From the NCBI GenBank assembly GCA_949316235.1, contig OX438757.1, positions 14,378,657 through 14,442,656 on the forward strand: 64,000 nt of DNA, written 5' to 3'. Numbering within the stretch: position 1 is the stretch's first letter; every line of letters begins with the position of its first letter. Shown here in pieces: positions 10,829 to 22,400 of this stretch. This DNA is from Oegoconia quadripuncta (lineage: Eukaryota; Arthropoda; Insecta; Lepidoptera; Autostichidae). A program made the position numbers and the translations under genes. The notes beneath the pieces are model-generated. The model worked only from the letters and a program-made list of their open reading frames with translations. It searched no databases and was not told the DNA's origin.

Positions 10829-11600
10829 ATGTGGTCTCGTGATGTGCTGAGCTATACCACCCGGTCGACATCCTGGGCGCTGGCGTTACCGCGCCATCGC
10901 ACCACCGCCTTTCGAGGTAGCTTCAAGTTTGCTGCTTCCAAGTGTTGGAATGACTTGCCGCCGCCTCTGCGTAGTGTGAAATCAGTACATTCCTTTAAAT
11001 TGCGACTTAAAAACCACCTCTTGGTTATACAAAAGAGAGCAAGGTAACCCTTAACTTACCTCACTGGTTTCAAACTCATACTGTGGTATATGGGTTCGTC
11101 ACAGCAACGGTACTGTCAGCGGCAATAAATCTCATAGGCGTATAAGGCGTATCAGTGGCGTATCACCGGCGGCACCCGTCTCGGCAGACTGGCTTGAAGC
11201 AGTAGCCTAATTATATTATACTGTATAGCATTCACTGTCTCACTATATCCATATTCTGACGTATTTATTTATAATACTATTACCTACGTAATTATTATTT
11301 TGTATATTTACACTACACTATACATACACTCACCCGACTATAATTATTTATTATTATTCTGCTCATTATTGTACCTCACGTGGCGTCCGTGCGTCACTGG
11401 CCATTTGGGCGCACTGAAAACCAGCGCTGTGATTCGTCGCAGCATGAGCTGAGTGCTAACCCATTTGTGCACGCCACAACACGTGACAGCATTGTCGGGA
11501 TCTTCTTCATAATTGTATTTCTGTTTTAGCTATAATTTACTACTTCTTTGTTTTTGCGTCGTGTTGTGGCGTTCATAATAAACTATTCTTATTCTTCTTA
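10829..11600 (+). pseudogene. LINE ORF2 C-terminal pseudogene
   Basis: The frame 10,829-11,047 contains TTAFRGSFKFAASKCWNDLP followed by PPLRSVKSVHSFKLRLKNHL. The WNDLP-PLR-SFK-KL pattern is the conserved extreme C-terminus of many jockey/CR1-class reverse transcriptases. The rest of the ORF (endonuclease, RT palm) is absent. A long 3' region follows and ends in 'ttattcttattcttcttatt'. No intact start, hence a retrotransposition relic. Confidence 0.65.
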
Positions 11601-11734
11601 TTGATTTTGGATGTAATTTAGGTGGGTATAAATTAATACGTTTTGGTTAAAATTACTCTTTTAGACATTATTTAATTAACGTTTGTTTTCTTTTATCAAA
11701 ATATTATACTTGTGTATAAAATTTGTTGGTTTTT

Positions 11735-11922
11735 GTTGGTGGTAGGGCATTTTAAATGTCCGCCGGGCTAGCTACCACCATCTTATCTAAGTCTGCCGTC
11801 AAACAGCAAGTTCCCCAAAAATTTGGGTTTCCGGGTCAGTATGCTTCCACCTTCGGCCTCATCTTCATTTAACATCAGGTGTGATTGAGATCAAGTGCTA
11901 ACCAGTTGTGTATAAAATAAAA
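11735..11922 (+). mobile_element. SINE-A copy, truncated and internally deleted
   Basis: Starts at 'ttggtggtagggcattttaa', jumps from 'ccgtcaaacagcaag' to 'ttccccaaaa', so about 50 bp is deleted, and ends 'gtgtataaaataaaa'. Confidence 0.75.
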
Positions 11923-12289
11923 TCAACTATAAATTGGTTGCAAAGCAAATGTACATTGTGTCCTGCGTCAGTTACCCAAGACCCGGATGTCGAGCTCAGA
12001 AATCACGGAAATGCCTTTTTTGGAGTTGGCAAGCGTAGCAATAGGTAGTGGCGTGCACAGCATAACGCAGTCACATGGTAGGCAGAACGATAAAATTAGC
12101 TAAAAATATAACTTCAAAATAATACTTACTCTAGCAATCTTTGCAACTGTTTAGAAATATTCTTTTTTACATAGTATGAATCAGCTGTCTTGACAATGCA
12201 TTTCGAGCAAACTTACAATTTGCTAGGATTTAGGCACTACCTTTCTGCCTGTGCGGAGGGCACGCCACTGGCTATACATCTAATGGTAA

Positions 12290-12885
12290 TAAATCCAATA
12301 TGGCGTCTGCTAGGTTTAAAGTGTAACATTCTAACCTTTGCGTCACAGTACATTTTTGAAAATCTAATGTATATCAAAAAAAATATAGCATCATTTAGGA
12401 AAAATAGTGATAAACATGATGTCAATACAAGAAATAAAGATAAACTTGTAGGTCACATAAGTCGCCTCCGCAAAGTCAGTCATTCATTCAAAGGGTATTA
12501 CGCTTTTTCAATAAGGTTCCAGTTGATATACAAAATCTTCCTCTAAATAAATTTAAAGATACTATAAAACAGAAACTTATTAACAAAGCATATTACAAAA
12601 TATCAGACTATTTAGATGATAATCATTCCTGGACACAATCATATCGTTCGCATGCCAGGCTATTTCACAATTAATAATGAAATATAAAAACATTTATGTA
12701 AAATCAAAACCTGATTTTAAAAGAGCAACCCTTCCAGTTTCTTGCTTGTTTTTCTCAGGGCAAAATTGCATTTTGAACAACCAGTAGCTTAAAAAATGTA
12801 AAATTGACTATGTATAATTGACTATTTTAAGTGTATTCTGTGTACCTACAAAATAAAGCATTTTTGACTTGACTTTGACTTTACG
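12290..12885 (+). pseudogene. LINE-Q RT C-terminal pseudogene, copy 1
   Basis: Translates in pieces as …LGLKCNILTFASQYIFENLM…, then DVNTRNKDKLVGHISRLRKV and, after frame breaks, the tail 'aatttaaagatactataaaa' region. The same protein order (INxLTFxSxY, NVNTRNKxQL, SRLxKVSxSF) appears in the minus-strand copies at 54,058-54,720 and 61,236-62,088. The 3' UTR contains 'gagcaacccttccagtttct' and ends 'aaaataaagca' followed by GACTT repeats. Confidence 0.65.
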
Positions 12886-13450
12886 AAATGTACAATATGC
12901 TGTGTTGCTTTTGGTTTTTTAACTTACGTTGTTATTTACACATTCGGTTATACCCGTATGTTACCATCGTCGTGCATTCAACTACATTGACAGCCTCTTC
13001 ACAGTTCACATCAACATTTATACGTTGTCAATATTTTCCTCCTTATAAGTAGCTATCCACTGATACAACCGCCACACCTTTACCCGCTTCATCAGCTGCA
13101 GCCACCTCCATTAAAATCTGCTCAGATATGGAATTTATCGTATGTCCTAGCATTTGCGTTACCGTAGGTGAAGCGCCGTCTATTTCTTAATCCACTACCA
13201 ATTTTAAATAATCTTCGATGGCCTCACCTCATCTGACGTTACGTGGCTTAAGATTCGGAACAATCAAATAATTATATCTTATCGTAAAAAGGCATAGAGT
13301 AGCCCCATTTGTAACAGTAAGATTAGCTTTTGATAATCGCTTATGTAACTGAGCTACCGTACTCTTGCACTTCCCATTGTGTTGTAATATGGAACTCAAG
13401 TTAATTGAAAATGCAAAATAACACAAAAATATGGTAAACGAAACTGACAA

Positions 13451-13549
13451 CCGAATGGTGTAGTGGGTAGTGACCCTGCGTTCGAAATTCGCTAAGGGTA
13501 AATTATTATGTGATGCAATTAATCTAGAGTCATGGATTTCATATAAATA
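13451..13549 (+). mobile_element. SINE-B fragment
   Basis: The head 'gaatggtgtagtgggtagtg' with a decayed B-box 'gttcgaaattcg' and 'gagtcatggatttcatataa' is cut at its 3' side by the MITE-2 copy that begins at 13,550. Confidence 0.55.
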
Positions 13550-13954
13550 TTAGGTCCTTAACTAACCTATGAAATTTGCGTTTTGTATGAAGAATTTCAT
13601 TATGACTGTTTTCTCCATACAAACATTTTTGATTTTTTTTTTGGGAACGGCAAATCCAAATTTACCTAAACTTTGTGTGTATTATCGGATAACATTAAGT
13701 TAAGTATAGGCAGTGGTAATTTTTAAAAGTAACCGCTTTACAAAAGTTTCAGCGAATCTAAGAAATGATTATGGGAAGCATATGAAAAGAGCTCTGTTCA
13801 CATTTTTTTTTATTTATTGATTTAGCCCAGAAATAAAAAAATATTTCATGTGAAACCTTGAAATAATATTCCATTTTCCAAATAAAAAACAAATTGAATA
13901 TAACTTTGAAAGTCGCAGGAATTGGTACATATGATTAACGAAGAAAAAAAACAC
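13550..13954. mobile_element. MITE-2 copy 2, right end truncated
   Basis: TA plus the TTAGGTCCTTAACTAACCTA end at 13,550, then the same internal blocks as 4,165-4,581 in inverse order (for example 'taagaaatgattatgggaag', 'tttcatgtgaaaccttgaaa'). The far terminal inverted repeat is missing: the copy stops after 'aacgaagaaaaaaaacac'. Confidence 0.6.
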
Positions 13955-13981
13955 ATTATTTATAAACAGTTATCCTGTCTA

Positions 13982-14200
13982 ACTGATATTATAAATGCGA
14001 AAGTTTACATGTTTGTTTATTTGTTTGTTGCTCAATCACGGCGAAACGGCTGAACGGATTTGGATGAAATTTAGTATATAGGTAGAATATACTCTGGATT
14101 AAGTCATAAGATATTTTTTATCCCGATAAAGGGAGATAAAGAAATTTCCGCGATAAAGTTATTCAATATAGAAGCTATTCTATAAAGAAGCAGCGGGCTG
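13982..14200 (+). mobile_element. Helitron-like non-autonomous element
   Basis: The 5' part 'gatattataaatgcgaaagt' is the classic lepidopteran Helitron 5' region. It is followed by 'gctcaatcacggcgaaacgg', 'atttccgcgataaagttatt' and a decayed GC-rich 3' end. This is the most complete copy of the family in the window. Confidence 0.5.
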
Positions 14201-14222
14201 TAAGCTATTTTATAATATTAGT

Positions 14223-15073
14223 TAGATTTGTTATTTTTGGTTTACTTGGTGCATGGCTCGGGGTTTAGTATGGGATGCCACTTGTGTCGACACTCTTGCT
14301 CCATTCCACATCCAAGGAACCTCGAGGAAACCGGATGCTGCCGTCAAGGATGCAGAAGAAATCAAAATTAATAAATACAGAGACACCTTCCGAATACACC
14401 TTTCTTGCTTTCGGAGTCGAAATTGTAGGTCGTTAGGGACCGGGCGCTCTTCAATATTTTTTGATAATATTTCGAAGCGGATCGTATAATTGTCACTGGA
14501 GACCTGAGAGCTGGCTGTTTTCTCGCTCAACGTTTAAGCATCTGCATCAGCGAGGAAATGCTGCCAGCGTTTTTGGGACCTTGCCTATTTTTTACGCTTA
14601 TTCTATTCAAATTTTATCTTAATGGTCGTGACGTTATTTATTTCTTAGCGTGTTTTAAATAAAAAGTCTATTTAATAGTAACGTTCTTATATAAAACACT
14701 GATAAGGTCTCTACGATGCTTCGCTGTGTCATTTTTCTTTTGGTGACGACGGGTTCGTGTCCTTTTTCTTGACCATGACTGTTGCCGGCTAATGCCCTTC
14801 CCAGCTTTACCGACCGAGGGCGAGTATCACAACTCGTTACCGCTTAATTTGAATAGTTCTGAAAATGAGTTCTATGTAGCGCGTTGCATGGGGGAAATTT
14901 AGAGACAGAACTATCATTGTTTTGTAATTTTATTAGAGAGAAGAAACGAGCAAGAACGTCACACAATTTGGAAGAGTTCTGAGAATCTAGACCATTGTCT
15001 GAATACGTCTCTGCCACTGCTCTCTGTTCGTGTGGAATTTGGAACGTGTTATTATTATTATTATTTTTATATA
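14223..15073. other. No gene recognised
   Basis: Overlapping open frames on both strands at 14,231-14,530 have no family motif. A segment 'catgactgttgccggctaat' near 14,765 is echoed at about 33,345-33,390, so part of this is an unclassified repeat. An ATT trinucleotide run lies at 15,048-15,066. Confidence 0.4.
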
Positions 15074-15318
15074 CTTGGACATATACAGACAGCGCCATCT
15101 AGTTCCACACTAAGCAACTAGGCTTGTGTTGTGGATACCAGAAATACCAGAAATGGTTGATACACTACACAAATACATTTTTTTTGTAAATAAATACATA
15201 TATAAACGAAAAACATCCGTATTCATCATACAAACATATGCCCCTAGCGGGATTCGAACCCGCGACCTCTTGGTATAGGTAGCAGCAGAGTTTCTAACCA
15301 CTACACCAAACAGGTCGT
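15074..15318 (-). mobile_element. SINE-B copy 2, minus strand
   Basis: Reads on the minus strand from 'gacctgtttggtgtagtggt' near 15,318, B-box complement 'gggattcgaacccgcg' at 15,249-15,264, to 'agatggcgctgtctgtatat' near 15,080. It is essentially full length and serves as a reference for the family. An open frame across it on the minus strand is incidental. Confidence 0.8.
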
Positions 15319-16227
15319 CATTATTTGTGTAGCAAATTTGCATCAAATTCCTCTCTTTCCTTTGACCCCATCTTGTTTTCGTTCGAAACGCGGCAACGAT
15401 CTCGACAATAATGTATTTATTTTCACAAAACATACAAACGTGACATTTATCTTTATTAGTTTTGTTACGTATATTTTTTATTACACGCTTTGCATAATGT
15501 AGGTATATACCGGTACTTATTTATGTTTGATCACGATACCGAAGAACGCAGGTATGTTACCATTTTAATTCCGTCTTTAGCGTTTTAAAGGTAACCTTTA
15601 GAGCAGGTTCTCAATATGTTTTAAGAAGTTTATTACCTAAATATAATTGTAGTACTCCATAATCAGACCCTCGACACCAAGTGCAATATATTGCGCTCGT
15701 CAAAACAAATCATATGAGCCCAAACTCGAGGCGTTTACTAGTAACCGACGTGTTCGACTACTTTGCATCGCTTTGTATGGGAGGATTTGCAGTTGCGGTA
15801 ACTGCAAATCCTAAACTAAACTAAACTAGAAAGCGATGCAAATAGTTTCATGTCCAGTTGTAGAATTTTATAGGTTGTAGAATTGTATAGGATAATAAGT
15901 TTTTGTGAAATTAGTTTTTGTAAAAATAAATCAAATTATGTAAGTAATTTACCTTACAAAGTGACCACACCTTTATATAGTTTTTTTTGTTGCTCTGAAT
16001 TATAGGTACAGTCAAAAAGAGCAATACCAGACTGGTTTAATAAACTTTGTATTTCATATTCTTTGGTAGGTATAAGTATAGGGTCTTGAAAGGAAAGTAC
16101 CTACTATGTGGGTCATACATAGGTACCTACTACTAATTTCTAGCTGTTGTACCTACATTTTATTTCCTTAAATAATACCATAATATGTTTTTGTGCCATT
16201 TTATATATAAATAAAGAAATATCCTTG

Positions 16228-16299
16228 AATATACACACAGCGCCATCTAGTTCCATACTAAACAACTAAGCTTGTATTATAGATAACAGATGGATGATA
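16228..16299 (-). mobile_element. SINE-B 3' fragment, minus strand
   Basis: 'cagcgccatctagttccata' to 'acagatggatgatatt', interrupted on its right by the T-run of a SINE-A. The SINE-A therefore landed in an older SINE-B. Confidence 0.6.
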
Positions 16300-16563
16300 T
16301 TTTTTATTTTTATGCACAACGGGTTGGTACTTGACCATAATCACACCTGATGTTAAGTGAACATGAGGTCGAAGGCGGATGGAATGTTGCTGCTTTGCTG
16401 GCGGCAGATTTGGATAAGATGGTGGTAGCTAGCCAGGTGGACATTTAAAATGCCCTACCACCAACCAAACCGAGTACTTAAACATGTAACCCGCTGGGGA
16501 TCGAACCCGCTACCTCCGAATCGTAAACCCAATGTTGTTTACATTGAGACACGGGGGCGGTTA
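16300..16563 (-). mobile_element. SINE-A copy, minus strand, internal deletion
   Basis: Complete at both ends: T-run at 16,300, head complement 'cacgggggcgg' at 16,551-16,561. About 60 bp of the body between 'gaaggcggatgg' and 'gctgctttgctggc' is missing. Confidence 0.8.
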
Positions 16564-16589
16564 TACATCTCCGGGGACACAAATGCGTC

Positions 16590-16727
16590 GCTCGACAACC
16601 GTTCTCAAGATTGAGATGGCCTTAAGTTGACAATCTGTTGTATATTAAAACAGTATCAAAAGAATAGTATTGAGACTGAGACGCCATCGCTATATCAACA
16701 TCGATTTATTAATACGGCCCTTGTGTG
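16590..16727. mobile_element. MITE-3 partial copy
   Basis: 'gttctcaagattgagatggc', 'cttaagttgacaatctg' and the end 'tttattaatacggccc' match 37,986-38,105, and the terminal end matches the element at 31,215-31,554. Only one terminal repeat is present. Confidence 0.45.
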
Positions 16728-17329
16728 TGTCCCCCACACAGCTAAGCCGCGGTATGACAATGCGATAGAAACTGACAAAGTTATAAAAGTATTCCGTCAA
16801 AAGTCAATAAGTCCATGTATGAAAATTTATCATTAAAGTTATCCTACACAATTTCATAAATAAACCCTGTCAACTTACCTCTGTGCGTGACTGTACTAAC
16901 GTTTACCTTAATTTTTTGCTCCATAAATACAAGTAAGACATTAAAACCGAAGACTCGTTTAGTAATTTAAATTATTTGGGTTATTAGTTGGCATAAATTC
17001 AAATTGGCCCGTCTGCATAGATTTGTAACTACGTTATTTAACCTGTAATTTAGCAGCAATTAACTTAAACTCAAATCGTTAATCAATATTTCCTCAACAG
17101 TTTCGAAAAAGTTGTTGACTCTCTATTACTTAGATAGGTATAGTCAGTACCTGAGTCCCGAACATGTTCTCGAAAACCATTTTACCTACTAATAAGAAGC
17201 TTCTGAAGAACTGTTCGAGCTAATACCCGCTGCTCAATTTAACCATTACTTACGTTAGTAACTTATTAGTAATCTGTGCCATTACACTTCTCGCCGAAAA
17301 TTAAAATTCCATCAACATCACCTGGATGA

Positions 17330-17592
17330 GTGGAAGTCTACCACTGTACGTTTCTCAAGAAACTTCCTACCACGTACGACCACCCTGTGGAACGGACTGC
17401 CTGCAGCGGTATTCCCGAACGAGTACGACATTGGAACCTTCAAGAAACGAGCCTACACCTTCCTCAAAGGCCGGCAACGCATCTGTGACCCTTTTGGTGT
17501 TGCAGGTGTCCATGGGCGGCGGTGATTGCTTTCCATCAGGTGACCCGCATGCTCGTTTGCCTCATATAACAAATAAATAAATAAATAAATAA
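17330..17592 (+). pseudogene. LINE-P ORF2 C-terminal fragment, copy 2
   Basis: The correct frame reads …[20 protein letters not shown] then [20 protein letters not shown] and stops at 17,523-17,525. LWNxLP…F…Y…FK is the usual C-terminus of CR1/jockey-class RT proteins. Seven AAAT repeats form the 3' tail. It is open over about 60 codons but lacks the rest of the protein. A longer overlapping frame in another phase is a shadow. Confidence 0.75.
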
Positions 17593-17883
17593 TTCTCACC
17601 GAATGAACTGAAGACCAATGCACGTTTGACCAACGCATCGTTTGAGTTTACTGCAGTTCACCGAAGGAATATTAGACCGTAAAACTGTTGATATTGTGTA
17701 CAATGTCCTACGTCGCCTTTGACGCAGAGATGATTGATCAAAGAAAATTACAAAAAGGCTAGTTTATGAAAATTCATTCGGTGAGAATTGTACAAGTGAA
17801 AAAAATCTATGGGATCTATTAGTTGGAAAAATGGTTTTCGAGAACATGTTTGGAACTCTTCAGTACCTAATAAATCAGCCGAC

Positions 17884-18175
17884 CTCTCATCATCATCATA
17901 TCAGCCACATGACGTCCACTGCTGAACATAGGCCTCCCCCATAGAATTCCAGAGTGACCGGTTGGAAGCGGCCTGCATCCAGCGATTTCCCGCGACCTTT
18001 AACAGGTCGCCTGTCCACCTTGTGAGTGGACGTCCTACGCTGCGCTTGCCGGTGCATGGTCTCCACTCGAGAGCTTTAATGCCCATACGAGCTATATGCC
18101 CTGCCTACTGCCACTTTGACTTGCTAATCCGCTGGGCTATGTCAGTGATCTTCGTTTGCCTATGGATTTGTTAAT
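17884..18175 (-). pseudogene. RTE-class LINE C-terminal pseudogene
   Basis: On the minus strand the frame reads …ISKSKWQ, stop, AGHIARMGIKALEWRPCTGK then RSVGRPLTRWTGDL… and ends …EAYVQQWTSCG with a stop. The expected residue at the in-frame TAG is Trp (KWQWAGHIAR in the family), so this is a TGG to TAG nonsense change. GRPxxRW…W…A.nR..W…EayvQQW is diagnostic of RTE elements. A CAT/ATG trinucleotide tail at 17,888 is its 3' end. Confidence 0.75.
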
Positions 18176-19100
18176 TCCTTATTCGATAGCTGTAAAATTA
18201 ATGTCCAAAGGCAAGTTGTTTTAATTTTTTTTATTTTCAAAGTTTACCAATAATTGTTTACATCAAGACATGTAAATACACATTAAGTAAACTGATACCG
18301 TTAAGTGTAACAATCACTTACAGGTAAACACCACATGCACTAACAATATATATTTATAACAACTAATTAATAATTAATTCAACACTTTAGAAGTTCTTGT
18401 TGGCGTTTGTATATCCAGTAGTGAAGTTTTAAAGGCTGTTGTAGTGTTATGTAAGTTTAATATTTATTGTTCTTTAGACATAAAAAAGGGCAGCCGAAAG
18501 TATTGCACGGGGCGTAAATTACGTCACTAATTGTAAAAACAATTTTTACACTATACTACACCAACCGGTCGTCCTTCAATGATACATGTTTTTGATTTTC
18601 ATTTTATGAAATATGATACTACGAATCTAAGTCCTCATTTGTCCAAATCAGTTTAGGCGTTTAGGCTGTAGGTTGTAACATACATACAAACACGTTGAAT
18701 ACATTACCTTACTTTTGGCTTTGCCGTAGCCGACGAAAAAGGATAAGCTGCAAAAACTTAAGGTTGAAAGTTGAGGGAACCTTAAATTTACACGTGCCCG
18801 ACACGCACTTGGCCATATTTATTAATTAGATTACGACTGTCTGTCCATATAGTTTAAATAGAAATACCATTTGACCGCTTTACAAAATGAAGTCGTGCGT
18901 ACTAAAGGTCACATAAATTAACCATAGGTAATTTAAGACTATCGTTTTGCTTCATTCGTCTGTTAATTTGACCTTAAAATGGCAATTATTAAACACGCTA
19001 ACAATATGCAGGTAAACAAAGTAAAAATTAAGAGCTCCGAATTAGGCTGCGTTAATTAGGCATTTTATTGGCAATACTAATAAAGAACAATGTTAGGAGG
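18176..19100. other. No gene recognised; traces of R-D
   Basis: AT-rich. 'aatcagtttaggcgtttagg' with 'taacatacatacaaacacg' at 18,645-18,695 resembles the R-D family. No exon or RNA gene seen. The retrotransposon that follows is inserted after TTGA at 19,101-19,104. Confidence 0.45.
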
Positions 19101-19104
19101 TTGA

Positions 19105-19285
19105 TGGATTATGTGTACTTTTGGGTTAATTTAGGTTTATTTGTGATAACAATGAAAAGACATGTTTCCCATTTGAATGCCGTATAATCAGTGACAATTA
19201 TATTAATACAAGGAATGCGGTTGCGCTTTGGTCAGCGTAAAGCTTCCGACATTACATATGTGACCGTGGGAATGCCTATATTGCA
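19105..19285 (-). repeat. 3' LTR
   Basis: 181 bp, TG…CA, identical to the other LTR. On the element strand it contains AATAAA (complement at 19,136-19,141), a candidate polyadenylation signal. The LTR is short for gypsy elements, and I see no clear TATA box. Confidence 0.93.
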
Positions 19286-19298
19286 TCTCCCCCGAAAA
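19286..19298 (-). promoter_or_regulatory. Polypurine tract (plus-strand primer)
   Basis: On the element strand the sequence TTTTCGGGGGAGA abuts the 3' LTR with no gap. GGGGGAGA would be the RNase H-resistant primer for second-strand synthesis. Confidence 0.8.
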
Positions 19299-19497
19299 GT
19301 CGATGCCTCACCCCCCTTGCCAAAAGATGAAAGGTTACACATGTAATCTCGAACGTTAAAACAGCTTATATTTTAAACATTATTTTAAAATCTTAACTAA
19401 ATTTGACAATTACTGTCACTAACATGATAAAAAATTCTTAAAATAAATGTTACATGTAATAATATTACAAAATAGTTAATATTTAATACTTAATTAA

Positions 19498-22400
19498 TTA
19501 GTCGTAAAACATTTTAGTGTTATTTTTGTGTATTAAAATTTCTTTATTGTTTTTTAAAATTTTAACATTTGGCGATATATCTTGGAGAACTTTATACGGA
19601 CCTTCATAGACGCAATCAAGTTTAGTTCCGGTCTGGTTTTTCAACAGAACTAGATCTCCTGGTCTATATTTCTTTGTGTACGCATTTTTGTCGTACGTCA
19701 CTTTTCGTAACTCTTTACTTTGAAGTAAATTATTTCTTGCGTCTGCATTTGCTCTTTGTAATCGATATTTAAGTTCTCTAGGGTAATCGTCAAAGTTGTA
19801 CAATGGTTCTATTATATCTTTAGATAAATTGCTAGGTAGGCTACAAATCTTACCAAATACTAACTCGTATGGAGTATACTTTGTTATCGAATGCACTGTG
19901 GTGTTAAATGAAAAACACCAATATGGTACCCATTCGGACCAATCAGTTGTATTATTATCGCATTGAATTCTGAGATAGGCGGCCAAATGTTTATGGGTAT
20001 TTTCTATTGAACCTAAAGTTTCATGATGGTATGGAGTGGAGAGTATTTTCTCAATACCTAGAAGTTTACACGTTTCTATGAAAATAGAAGATGTAAATTC
20101 TGTTCCCTTATCCGTTAGGACTTGCTTGGGAATACCATATCGCAGTATGAAATTATGCACGAAGGCTCTGGCTACTGTTTCAGCATCTTTTCGTGGGAGA
20201 GGATAGGCCTCTACAAACTTACTTAAATTACATTGCAATGTTAAAATATACTTATTACTATAGTTATCTATTTCTAACGGGCCCATAATATCTAAACTAA
20301 TTAATTGAAATGCGGAATCAGGAGTGGAAGTTATGACCATTGGCTCCTTGACATTTCTGTTGGAATATTTTTGTTTTTGGCAACTTTTACATTTTTTAAC
20401 ATAGTGCTGTACATCACTAGTTAGACCGTTCCAAAAATAATATTTTTTAATATTATTAATCATACGATTTACCCCTGCATGACCACTGGACGGTAACAGG
20501 TGAAAATCATTTAAGATGATTTTTATCTCGTTTTTGTCGGTAATTCTTATAACATCTCGAGTTACAAGGAAACGTGGCGTTACGATTCCTAAATCTTTCA
20601 TATTGCGCAATAAATTTTTTATATATTTTCCATTACTTTTATTCTTGATAATAAGTAGTTCTTTAATATTTAACCTTTTACATAGATTTTCTAAATCCCT
20701 CGCTAGCACGTTTTGCGTAGATAACGATCGGGAGTTCAGAATTATCGCTGATTGCGATGGCAGAAAGGTAAAATTACCGGTATCTGATACTATATTTTGA
20801 GTACTCATAAGACATTCTTCGTCATATTTGTCTGAAAAAAATAATTCGATAATATCGTTAGGCTTCTTCAAAATCTCTACTGCAGTAGGTTGATCAGGCC
20901 TACGTGCCGTGGAGCTCTGAGGTTGCCCCTGACAGTTTGGTTCTCTATTCTCCAATCTTCTCCTTTGGGCTCTTGTTAACACGGAAACTACTTGATTTCC
21001 TATTTGCTTCAAATCTGACGACGTCATTGAAATTCTACTTAGCGGGTCGGCTACATTGGTGCGTCCCGGTATGTACTCTACTTCGAAGTCGTACTCCTCT
21101 AAATACAAACGGAACTTTGTTAAACGACTCGAAGGGTCTTTTAAACCGAATAAATATATAAGAGGTCTGTGATCGGTATAAATCTTAAATTTTCTACCGT
21201 ATAAATAGGGTCTAAAATGACGCACTGCCCAAACAATAGCTAATAGTTCCAATTCAATGACTGGATACTTAGTCTCGGCTTGTTTCAAACTTCGACTGGC
21301 GTATGCAATAGCTTTTCCATTGCAGTTCGATAGTACGGCTCCTAGACCAATTCTGGAGGCATCTGTATGTAATTTAAATACGTTTGATTCTGAAAAGTCT
21401 GGATAATCTAAAACGGGTGGATTCGTGAGAGCTAATTTTAATTTTTCAAATGCAATTTGGCAATCTGATGTCCACTCAAATATGATACCTTTTCGACACA
21501 AATTGTTTAATGGATAAACAATGGCTGCGAAATGTGATATAAATCGTCGGTAATAATTGGCAAACGCGACGAAGCGTTTTACTTCATCGACGCTTGTTGG
21601 TACTGGGAAATTAGACATAGTTTCGATTTTTTTTGGGTCGGGAAATATACCTTGGGAAGTAATTCTATGTCCCAGATATACAATTTCCTTCCTAAGAAAC
21701 TCGCACTTTACCGGATTGAGTTTTAAATTAACTTCTCGTAATCGATTCAGTACGCTAATGAGATTACTGTTATGGTGGGCCATTGACTTTCCTATGACTA
21801 CGCAATCATCTAAATATATGAAACATTTGTTGTAGTTTAAGCCTGACATTGCTATAGTCATGAGCCTAGAGAATACACTGGCACTAGTTTTCAATCCCAT
21901 AGGACATCGTTTCATTTGGTACTGTTTTCCTGCTGTAAATGCTGTACATTTACGCGATTCCTTGTCCAAAGAAAGTTGGTACATTTTATTTATACTGAAA
22001 GATGTATATTTGCGTGAATTAGGACTTAATGATAGCTGATAATAAGATTGTGATAAATCTAATTTCGAGAAATAGATGCTACCTGATAATGAGTCGAGAA
22101 TTTCGGTTATGTTGGGTAATGGAAATTTGTCATCATTAATTTTGTTATTTAATTGCCTATAATCAATAACCAATCTCCATTTCTTCTCATTCGATCTATC
22201 AGCTTTCTTTGGCACTAACAGAACTGGACTTGACCACTCCGAGGTGGCTTCTTCTATGATGTCATTATCTATCATTTCTTGAACCTGTCTTTCTACTTCT
22301 CCTTTCAGAGCTTGAGGAATTCGGTACGGCTTGACATATGTGGGAGAGACGTTATCCTTCAACGTTATATTATGTTCCATTAAATTTGTAACAGATAACT

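Noticed and set aside
15110..15433. 107-codon minus-strand frame
   Set aside because: Most of it is a SINE-B copy read through; the B-box and body explain the sequence.
15782..15812. 13-bp hairpin 'aggatttgcagtt … aactgcaaatcct'
   Set aside because: Short and isolated, no repeat copies or adjacent features; expected occasionally by chance in 64 kb.
19286..19497. Possible env gene after pol
   Set aside because: Only about 210 bp lie between the pol stop and the 3' LTR, with no membrane protein frame; the element is env-less.
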